5,266 bases of DNA from Actinomycetes bacterium (GTDB lineage Bacteria; Actinomycetota; Actinomycetes; Propionibacteriales; Nocardioidaceae): NCBI GenBank assembly GCA_023252095.1, contig JAHEXN010000241.1, positions 1 to 5,266 of the forward strand. Direction: 5' to 3'. A program made the position numbers and the translations under genes. This document shows, in pieces, positions 1 through 5,266 of this stretch. How positions within the stretch are numbered: position 1 is the stretch's first letter; every line of letters starts with the position of its first letter. Under the pieces are notes generated by a model. It saw nothing but the letters and a program-made list of their open reading frames with translations, ran no database searches and was not told the origin of the DNA.

Positions 1-136
1 ACGCGAGCTCTCCGACCTCCCGGCCAACGCGCAGTCCTACGTGCGCGAGCTCGAGGCCATCAGCGGTGCCCGCATCTCCGCGGTCGGTGTCGGCCCCGGC
101 CGCGAGGAGACCGTGGTCCTGCACGACCTGCTCTGA
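1..136 (+). CDS. purA: Adenylosuccinate synthetase, C-terminal end (partial)
   Basis: This is the last 44 codons of a gene entering from the left edge; the first whole codon begins at base 2 and the TGA stop is 134-136. The tail reads ELSDLPANAQSYVRELE, then an ISAVGVGPGREET stretch, and ends in VVLHDLL. This matches the C-terminus of adenylosuccinate synthetase, where the VGPGR(E/T)ET segment is characteristic of bacterial PurA. The enzyme joins IMP and aspartate using GTP to give adenylosuccinate, the first committed step to AMP, in the cytosol. Its product is cleaved by PurB, encoded about 1.35 kb downstream on the same strand. The GTP-binding and catalytic parts lie outside the window, so the call rests on the tail and the purine-gene context only. 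Confidence 0.87.
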   Translation, partial: RELSDLPANAQSYVRELEAISGARISAVGVGPGREETVVLHDLL

Positions 137-165
137 GCCGGGGCGGCTCCGGCCCGCGGCGTCGC

Positions 166-178
166 TAGGGTGTGGCGG
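166..178 (+). promoter_or_regulatory. -10-like hexamer just upstream of purD (possible leaderless start)
   Basis: TAGGGT at 166-171 fits the actinobacterial -10 pattern TANNNT and is followed by 7 nt before GTG at 179. A transcript starting at or next to that GTG would have no leader. No convincing -35 is seen in the GC-rich 42-bp purA-purD gap. The AGGG in the same hexamer could instead act as a weak ribosome binding site 8 nt before the GTG, in which case purD would be read through from purA. Confidence 0.4.
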
Positions 179-1438
<1,260 letters not shown>

Positions 1439-1474
1439 TCCACCGCCCGGGGCGGGGGTCGGGGAGCGTCCTGC

Positions 1475-1486
1475 GAGAATGACGTC
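1475..1486 (+). promoter_or_regulatory. -10-like hexamer just upstream of purB (possible leaderless start)
   Basis: GAGAAT at 1475-1480 has the conserved A at position 2 and T at position 6 of an actinobacterial -10, but G instead of T at position 1. Six bases (GACGTC) separate it from GTG 1487. There is no Shine-Dalgarno sequence at a normal distance; the nearest purine-rich stretch, GGGGAG at 1461-1466, is about 20 nt away. Together these suggest leaderless transcription of purB from inside the 48-bp gap, possibly alongside readthrough from purD. Confidence 0.4.
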
Positions 1487-2908
1487 GTGACCGCACCGAA
1501 CGTCCTCGCCTCGCGCTACGCCTCCGCCGAGCTCGCCCGACTCTGGTCGCCCGAGCACAAGATCGTGCTGGAGCGTCAGCTCTGGATCGCGGTCCTGAAG
1601 GCGCAGCGCGACCTCGGCATCGAGACCCCCGACGGCGTCGTCGAGGCCTACGAGGCCGTCGTCGACCAGGTCGACCTCGACTCGATCGCGGCCCGCGAGC
1701 GCGTGACCCGCCACGACGTCAAGGCGCGCATCGAGGAGTTCGCGGCGCTCGCCGGCACCGAGCACATCCACAAGGGCATGACCTCGCGCGACCTCACCGA
1801 GAACGTCGAGCAGCTGCAGGTCAAGGCCTCGCTCGAGCTCGTGCGCCGCCGCATCGTTGCCGCCCTGGCCCGGCTGGGCCGTCTCGCGGGCGAGAACGCC
1901 GAGCTCGTCATGGCGGGCCGCAGCCACAACGTCGCGGCGCAGGCCACGACGATGGGCAAGCGTTTCGCCACGGTCGCCGACGAGCTGCTCGTCTCGCTCG
2001 GCCGCATCGACTCGCTGCTCGAGCGCTACCCGCTGCGCGGCATCAAGGGCCCGGTCGGCACGGGCCAGGACATGCTCGACCTGCTGGGAGGCGACGTCGC
2101 GCTCCTGGCCGAGCTCGAGGACCGGGTCGCCGCGCACCTCGGCTTCACCAACGTGCTCACGAGCGTCGGCCAGGTGTATCCGCGCTCGCTCGACTACGAC
2201 GTGGTCACGGCGCTGGCCCAGACGGTCGCCGCGCCGAGCAACCTCGCCACGACGATCCGCCTGATGGCCGGCAACGAGCTCGTGACCGAGGGCTTCAAGC
2301 CCGGCCAGGTCGGCTCCAGCGCGATGCCGCACAAGATGAACACCCGGTCGTGCGAGCGCGTCAACGGCCTCTCGGTCGTCGTGCGTGGCTACGTCTCGAT
2401 GATCGGCGAGCTCGCCGGCGACCAGTGGAACGAGGGCGACGTGTCGTGCTCGGTCGTGCGCCGCGTGGCCCTGCCCGACGCGTTCTACGCGACCGACGGC
2501 CTGTTCGAGACGTTCCTGACGGTGCTCGATGAGTTCGGCGTCTTCCCGGCGGTCGTGCAGCGCGAGCTCGACCGGTACCTGCCGTTCCTCGCCACGACGA
2601 AGGTCCTGATGGCGGCCGTCCGCGCCGGTGTCGGCCGCGAGACGGCCCACGAGGCCATCAAGGAGCACGCCGTCACGGTCGCGCTCGAGATGCGCGAGCA
2701 GGGCACCGCCGAGAACGACCTCTTCGCGCGCCTGGCCGCCGACGACCGCCTCGGCCTCACCCAGGCCGACCTCGCCTCGCTCGTCGCTGAGCCCATCGCC
2801 TTCACGGGCGCGGCGACGCACCAGGTCACCGAGGTCGTCGCCCGGATCACCGAGGTCCTGGATGCCGATCCCGAGGCCGCCGCCTACACCCCCGGCGCGA
2901 TCCTCTAG
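1487..2908 (+). CDS. purB: Adenylosuccinate lyase
   Basis: PurB is a fumarase/aspartase-superfamily lyase acting twice in purine synthesis: it releases fumarate from SAICAR to give AICAR, and from adenylosuccinate to give AMP. It works as a cytosolic homotetramer with active sites built from several subunits. The 473 residues match the long actinobacterial form and closely resemble mycobacterial PurB as I recall it (PNVLA.RYAS at the start, YTPGAIL at the end). Visible motifs are MTSRDLTEN at 98-106, GRSHN with H147 as the likely general acid, and the signature loop GSSAMPHKMN at 276-285, whose S277/S278 pair includes the likely catalytic serine. GTG 1487 gives the family N-terminus; there is no SD but a -10-like hexamer 6 nt upstream. 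The gene is intact and convergent with the oxidoreductase gene across the repeat island. Confidence 0.97.
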   Translation: MTAPNVLASRYASAELARLWSPEHKIVLERQLWIAVLKAQRDLGIETPDGVVEAYEAVVDQVDLDSIAARERVTRHDVKARIEEFAALAGTEHIHKGMTSRDLTENVEQLQVKASLELVRRRIVAALARLGRLAGENAELVMAGRSHNVAAQATTMGKRFATVADELLVSLGRIDSLLERYPLRGIKGPVGTGQDMLDLLGGDVALLAELEDRVAAHLGFTNVLTSVGQVYPRSLDYDVVTALAQTVAAPSNLATTIRLMAGNELVTEGFKPGQVGSSAMPHKMNTRSCERVNGLSVVVRGYVSMIGELAGDQWNEGDVSCSVVRRVALPDAFYATDGLFETFLTVLDEFGVFPAVVQRELDRYLPFLATTKVLMAAVRAGVGRETAHEAIKEHAVTVALEMREQGTAENDLFARLAADDRLGLTQADLASLVAEPIAFTGAATHQVTEVVARITEVLDADPEAAAYTPGAIL

Positions 2909-2925
2909 CTCCAGCACCCGCTCCC

Positions 2926-2996
2926 TGAGGTGTGGCCGAGCTCTGCGAGGGAGCCTCGAAGGGCGCACCTCAACCACCGGTGGTGCGGGCGTAGCC
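2926..2996. repeat. Repeat module A: imperfect inverted repeat plus palindrome
   Basis: The module begins 17 bp after the purB stop. TGAGGTG (2926-2932) is the exact inverted partner of CACCTCA (2966-2972), framing a 47-bp element. Inside it, CGAGG (2946-2950) and CCTCG (2954-2958) form a small hairpin with a 3-nt loop. To the right is a perfect 12-bp palindrome ACCACCGGTGGT (2973-2984), then GCGGGC and AGCC. Parts recur to the right: 2950-2972 is identical to 3127-3149 (23 bp), and 2965-2996 matches 3090-3121 at 29 of 32 positions. No coding potential is evident. The arrangement resembles REP-like dispersed extragenic palindromes. Confidence 0.85.
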
Positions 2997-3003
2997 CCGT
3001 TCC

Positions 3004-3098
3004 TTGAGGTGCGAGGAACGAGCCTCGAAAGGGGTGCCTGTGCCCACATCGTGACCTGGGTTTCGAGGCTCGCGCGCCAGGGCGCGCTCGCACCTCAA
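3004..3098. repeat. Large inverted repeat (modules B and C), REP-like
   Basis: The left arm has TTGAGGTGCGA (3004-3014) and CGAGCCTCGAAA (3019-3030). The right arm carries their exact reverse complements in mirrored order: TTTCGAGGCTCG (3061-3072) and TCGCACCTCAA (3088-3098). That is 23 paired bases in two blocks around a 30-nt centre. The right arm is longer between its blocks because it holds its own hairpin, GCGCGCC-AG-GGCGCGC (3072-3087); the left arm has only GGAA there. The element therefore reads as two copies of one repeat unit, head to head, one with an internal GC-rich hairpin. Its role is unknown; in this convergent gap it could serve as a folding or termination structure for both strands. 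Confidence 0.88.
3061..3098. terminator. Candidate stem-loop terminator between convergent genes
   Basis: GCGCGC/GCGCGC with a CAGG loop (core 3072-3087) sits inside an outer GAGG (3065-3068)/CCTC (3093-3096) pairing, giving a very GC-rich hairpin on either strand. No T-tract follows it on either strand, so it is not a textbook intrinsic terminator. Termination without a U-tract has been proposed for actinomycetes, and purB and the oxidoreductase gene converge here and must both end. This is inference from position and pairing only. Confidence 0.3.
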
Positions 3099-3121
3099 CC
3101 ACCGGGGGTGCGGGCCAAGCC
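3090..3121. repeat. Second copy of a 32-bp direct repeat (first copy 2965-2996)
   Basis: GCACCTCAACCACCGG is identical at 2965-2980 and 3090-3105. It is followed in both copies by GGTGCGGGC (2982-2990 and 3107-3115) and AGCC. Overall 29 of 32 bases match, with differences at 2981/3106, 2991/3116 and 2992/3117. The first difference breaks the perfect ACCACCGGTGGT palindrome of copy one, so only copy one keeps it. The copies are 125 bp apart, which suggests duplication of a composite unit rather than a tandem array. Confidence 0.85.
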
Positions 3122-3126
3122 GATGA

Positions 3127-3149
3127 GGAGCCTCGAAGGGCGCACCTCA
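3127..3149. repeat. 23-bp direct repeat copy reaching the oxidoreductase stop codon
   Basis: These 23 bases are identical to 2950-2972 and include GAGCCTCGAA (3128-3137) and CACCTCA (3143-3149). The final three bases, TCA at 3147-3149, are the complement of the TGA stop of the minus-strand oxidoreductase gene, so the repeat edge and the end of the reading frame coincide. A TGAGG at 3124-3128 pairs with CCTCA at 3145-3149, making this a shorter version of module A. Confidence 0.85.
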
Positions 3150-4184
3150 GCCGGCGGAACCGAGGCTCGGCGACCAGCCGAGCTCGGGGCCGAGACGGGT
3201 CGCGATGTCGGTCAGGATCTGCACGTAGTCGTCGGGCTCGAACGTGAACGGAAGCGCGAACACGACCTCGTCGACCGCCTGGAACCCCGCGTGCGCGCGC
3301 AGCTGCTCGGCGATGGCAGCCGACTCCCCGACGAGGTCGGGGGCGAACATCATCCGCGCGGGCCCCTGCGGCTCGCGCGTACGGGCCAGGCGCGACTCGG
3401 CGTAGGCCTCGTACTTGGCCCGCTGCTCCGGCGTGGCCGAGTCGGTCGGCACCACGACGAGTCCCTGGGACGCGCGTGCCTGCTCGCCGAGCGGGTGCCG
3501 GGCGCGGAACTCGTCGACCTGGGTGCGCTGGATGCGCGCGAAGTCGTCGTCCTCCTCGGCCTTCACGACACTGCTCGTGAGCAGGTTCAAACCCTGCTCA
3601 CCGGCCCACCGGACCGACGCGAGACTCGCCGCGCCGTACCAGACACGGGCGGCCAGACCGGGGGAGTGCGGCTGGATCCGACGCGAGAACATCTCGATGC
3701 CGACGGTGCCCTCGAAGGAGCTGACGGGCTCTCCGCGCAGGTTGGCCAGCAGCCGCTCGACGCGGGCGTAGGAGAAGTCCTCGAGCTCGGCGGTGTCCGG
3801 GTAGAGGTGGTCCTTGAGGTGCTCGTAGTTCATCGGCGGGCCGACGCTGACGCCCGGGTTGAGGCGCCCGCCGCTCAGCACGTCGACCGTGCCGAGGTCC
3901 TCGGCCAGGCGGAACGGGTTCTCGAGCCCGAGCGGTGTCACGGCCGTGCCGAGCTCGATGCGGCTCGTGCGCTGCGTCGCCGCGGCCAGCACCGCGACGG
4001 GCGAGGAGATGCCGTGCTGAAGGTGGCGATGGCGCAGCCAGGCCGAGTCGAAGCCGAGCTGTTCACCGAGCTCGATGAGGCGCAGCGTGGACTCATGGCC
4101 CGGGCCCGGGTCGTCGCCGTCGAACAGGCCGATGGTCAGGAAGCCGAGGCGGCGCAGGGCAGAACGATCGGGCATGCGGTCCAT
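3147..4184 (-). CDS. LLM-class (luciferase-like) flavin-dependent oxidoreductase
   Basis: The product is a 345-residue predicted TIM-barrel enzyme of the bacterial luciferase-like family, which uses reduced FMN or F420; substrate and cofactor cannot be told from sequence. Family features are LGFLTIGLFDG at about 13-23 (first strand), LGFDSAWLRHRHLQHGISSP around 43-62, the RTSRIELGTAV strand at 72-82, and LENPFRLAEDLGTVDVLSGG at 87-106 followed by GRLNPGVSVGPP. These closely match a subfamily common in actinobacteria as I recall it. There is no signal peptide or membrane segment, so it is cytosolic. ATG 4184 is chosen because AGGAGG lies 9 nt upstream (complement of 4194-4199); M4 would be 18 nt away. 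It starts 34 bp after the cap-domain gene on the same strand, suggesting an operon. The TGA stop lies in a repeat copy. Confidence 0.9.
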   Translation of the reverse strand: MDRMPDRSALRRLGFLTIGLFDGDDPGPGHESTLRLIELGEQLGFDSAWLRHRHLQHGISSPVAVLAAATQRTSRIELGTAVTPLGLENPFRLAEDLGTVDVLSGGRLNPGVSVGPPMNYEHLKDHLYPDTAELEDFSYARVERLLANLRGEPVSSFEGTVGIEMFSRRIQPHSPGLAARVWYGAASLASVRWAGEQGLNLLTSSVVKAEEDDDFARIQRTQVDEFRARHPLGEQARASQGLVVVPTDSATPEQRAKYEAYAESRLARTREPQGPARMMFAPDLVGESAAIAEQLRAHAGFQAVDEVVFALPFTFEPDDYVQILTDIATRLGPELGWSPSLGSAG

Positions 4185-4193
4185 GATGTCCGA

Positions 4194-4199
4194 CCTCCT
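4194..4199 (-). promoter_or_regulatory. Shine-Dalgarno site of the oxidoreductase gene
   Basis: The minus strand reads AGGAGG here, a full anti-16S match, 9 nt before ATG 4184. It is the only strong ribosome binding site in the window. It sits inside the 34-bp gap after the cap-domain gene, as expected for a downstream gene in an operon, and it decides the start over M4. Confidence 0.8.
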
Positions 4200-4218
4200 G
4201 AACCTCGGGCCGCGGGGC

Positions 4219-4773
4219 TCAGTCGCCGGAGAGCAGCGCGAGCACGATCGGGTCGGGTTGCCCCGCCCAGGTGGCGGTGAGCACGCCGGCCGCAGCGGGG
4301 TGGTCGTCGCCGGGAGCGATCGCGACCGCGACGCGCAGCTGGCCGGACCCGGACCCCGAGCCGCGGACGGTCGCCGTCGTCGACCGGACGATCGGGCTCC
4401 CGTCGGGCGTCGTGAGCGTCGCCTGACCGCGTCCCTCCCGGATCACGGCCGTCGTCTCGCTGACGTAGACCGGGTCGCTCGTGCCGAGGTACACCCAGCG
4501 GTGGCCGAGGTCCGAGTGCTCGGACTCACCGATCAGCACCCCCTCGGCGATAGGGCTGTCGCGGTACGTCAGGGGCACCTGCACCACGCCACCCCCGACG
4601 CGCAGCAGGAACGTCTCGATGCCGACCTCGCCCGCCGGGTCGTCGAGCCGGAAGCTCGCCTCGGGCTCCGGGACCTCCGCCCCGGCCGGCCACCACGCCT
4701 GCGTCGGCAGCCAGGCGGTGAGCAGCTCGTGCTTGCTGGGAGTCAGGTCGGCCCCGGTGTAGACGATTGCCAT
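4219..4773 (-). CDS. Stand-alone maltokinase N-terminal cap-like (CG0192-type) protein
   Basis: This 184-residue cytosolic protein resembles the N-terminal cap domain of maltokinase-type proteins and the corynebacterial CG0192 family. Matching stretches are LTPSKHELLTAWLPTQAWW at about 10-28, RLDDPAGEVGIETFLLRVGG at 42-61, VVQVPLTYRDSPI at 63-75, and HSDLGHRWVYLGTSDPVY at 86-103. A low-complexity GSGSGSG linker (138-144) precedes a final strand-rich segment ending VLTATWAGQPDPIVLALLSGD. No kinase domain follows, so catalysis is not expected from this polypeptide; its role is unknown. ATG 4773 starts the conserved MAIVYTGADLTP. An in-frame GTG at 4797 would add eight residues (VTSGHHGG). A GGAGG lies only 1 nt before the ATG, too close to act normally. 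The frame stays open into purC, but that extension is a shadow. It is probably the first gene of an operon with the oxidoreductase. Confidence 0.78.
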   Translation of the reverse strand: MAIVYTGADLTPSKHELLTAWLPTQAWWPAGAEVPEPEASFRLDDPAGEVGIETFLLRVGGGVVQVPLTYRDSPIAEGVLIGESEHSDLGHRWVYLGTSDPVYVSETTAVIREGRGQATLTTPDGSPIVRSTTATVRGSGSGSGQLRVAVAIAPGDDHPAAAGVLTATWAGQPDPIVLALLSGD

Positions 4774-4806
4774 GCCTCCATGGTGCCCGCTGGTCACCGC
4801 GCCCAC

Positions 4807-4818
4807 TAGCCTGAGCGC
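4807..4818 (+). promoter_or_regulatory. -10-like hexamer just upstream of purC (possible leaderless start)
   Basis: TAGCCT at 4807-4812 fits TANNNT and lies 6 nt before GTG 4819. There is no Shine-Dalgarno sequence in the remaining bases (GAGCGC). The divergent gene begins at 4773, leaving 45 bp for both promoters, so any -35 or operator for purC would overlap the leader of the cap-domain gene. This is the best of the three leaderless-style starts in the window. Confidence 0.5.
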
Positions 4819-5266
4819 GTGACCCTCGAGATCCCCGGAGCCACCCACCTGCACTCGGGCAAGGTCCGCGACCTGTACACGCTCCCCGACGGGAACCTGT
4901 TGATGGTCGCGTCCGACCGCATCAGTGCGTTCGACCACGTCCTGGAGCCGGGGATCCCCGACAAGGGCGAGATCCTCACGCGCATGTCGCTGTGGTGGTT
5001 CGACCAGCTCGCCGACCTCGTGCCCCACCACGTGATCTCGACCGACGTCCCGCCGGAGGTCGCGGGCCGAGCGGTCGTGTGCGAGAACCTCGCGATGTTC
5101 CCCGTGGAGTGTGTCGCCCGCGGCTACCTCACCGGATCGGGGCTCATCGACTACACCCGGACCGGCGCGGTGTGCGGCGTCCCGTTGCCGGACGGCCTCG
5201 TCGACGGCGCGCGGCTTCCCGAGCCGATCTTCACGCCCGCGACGAAGGCCGACCTCGGCGAGCACG
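4819..5266 (+). CDS. purC: SAICAR synthetase, N-terminal half (partial)
   Basis: PurC (phosphoribosylaminoimidazole-succinocarboxamide synthase) joins CAIR and aspartate using ATP to give SAICAR, which PurB then cleaves. The gene runs off the right edge after 149 codons, about half the usual length of roughly 290-300 residues. HSGKVRDLY near residues 12-20 is the ATP-binding start, followed by ASDRISAFDHVLEPGIPDKG. MFPVECVARGYLTGS at 93-107 fits the first SAICAR synthetase signature, with E97 and R101 in place; the second signature would lie beyond the window. GTG 4819 is the start because the protein begins just before the conserved GKVRDLY strand and a -10-like hexamer lies 6 nt upstream. 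The gene is divergent from the cap-domain gene. In related genomes purS/purQ/purL often follow purC, but that is not visible here. Confidence 0.95.
   Translation, partial: MTLEIPGATHLHSGKVRDLYTLPDGNLLMVASDRISAFDHVLEPGIPDKGEILTRMSLWWFDQLADLVPHHVISTDVPPEVAGRAVVCENLAMFPVECVARGYLTGSGLIDYTRTGAVCGVPLPDGLVDGARLPEPIFTPATKADLGEH

Noticed and set aside
144..152. A146 and D144/D145 in the PurD VVKDDALAAGKG motif (nucleotides about 608-616), unlike the common KADGLAAGKG
   Set aside because: The KDD variant is familiar in actinobacterial PurD, the lysine and the AAGKG part are intact, and A for G is a mild change.
1439..1486. GC-rich inverted sequence CCGC/GCGG (1443-1455) as a purD terminator
   Set aside because: The stem is only about 4 bp with no T-tract, weaker than chance structures expected in such GC-rich DNA.
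2926..3149. CRISPR array
   Set aside because: The repeats occur in both orientations with irregular spacing and nested hairpins, there are no unique equal-length spacers, and no cas genes are present.
3811..3822. TCCTTGAGGTGC, a 12-bp match to 3001-3012 in the repeat island
   Set aside because: It lies inside the oxidoreductase coding sequence (EHLKD region), lacks the second core GAGCCTCGAA nearby and is most likely chance.
2628..4280. Long plus-strand open frame (550 codons) across the end of purB, the repeats and the oxidoreductase gene
   Set aside because: Its translation is rich in R, A, S and P as expected of an off-frame in GC-rich DNA. It overlaps two well-supported genes and crosses the repeat island.
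4774..4818. Purine riboswitch or long regulatory leader before purC
   Set aside because: The gap is only 45 bp and the likely transcript start is at or beside the GTG, leaving no room for an aptamer.
4774..5265. Minus-strand reading frame of the cap-domain gene stays open across purC, giving an apparent 348-residue protein
   Set aside because: The extension is antisense to clear purC motifs (GKVRDLY and the first SAICAR synthetase signature) and has no domain-like sequence. The conserved family start is at 4773.

Overview
The window looks like chromosomal DNA from a high-GC actinomycete. The evidence is strong G/C preference at third codon positions, GTG starts on three of the genes, start codons 6-7 nt downstream of -10-like hexamers, and a long-form PurB resembling the mycobacterial type. 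The intergenic repeat family and the two accessory genes are of a kind I associate with Nocardioidaceae and relatives (Nocardioides/Aeromicrobium-like), but that placement is inference.

Layout, left to right. (1) 1-136: the 3' end of purA (+). (2) 179-1438: complete purD (+). (3) 1487-2908: complete purB (+). (4) 2909-3146: a gene-free stretch of about 240 bp between convergent genes, almost filled by a mosaic of direct and inverted copies of a short repeat (cores TGAGGTG/CACCTCA and GAGCCTCGAA/TTCGAGGCTC). Its last copy runs into the stop codon of the next gene. (5) 3147-4184 (-): a luciferase-like flavin-dependent oxidoreductase with a good Shine-Dalgarno sequence. (6) 4219-4773 (-): a small protein resembling the maltokinase N-terminal cap domain without a kinase, probably transcribed first in an operon with the oxidoreductase. 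(7) 4819 to the right edge (+): the first half of purC, divergent from the cap-domain gene across 45 bp.

How the genes work together. PurD makes GAR early in de novo purine synthesis. PurC makes SAICAR, and PurB releases fumarate from SAICAR and later from adenylosuccinate, which PurA makes. The window is therefore a purine biosynthesis locus split by a two-gene minus-strand insert of unrelated or unknown role plus a repeat island. I see no riboswitch, RNA gene, transposase, CRISPR array or toxin-antitoxin pair. No clearly new system is evident. The points most worth a second look are the composite repeat island that reaches a stop codon, the stand-alone cap-domain protein coupled to a luciferase-like enzyme, and the leaderless-style starts of the three pur genes.
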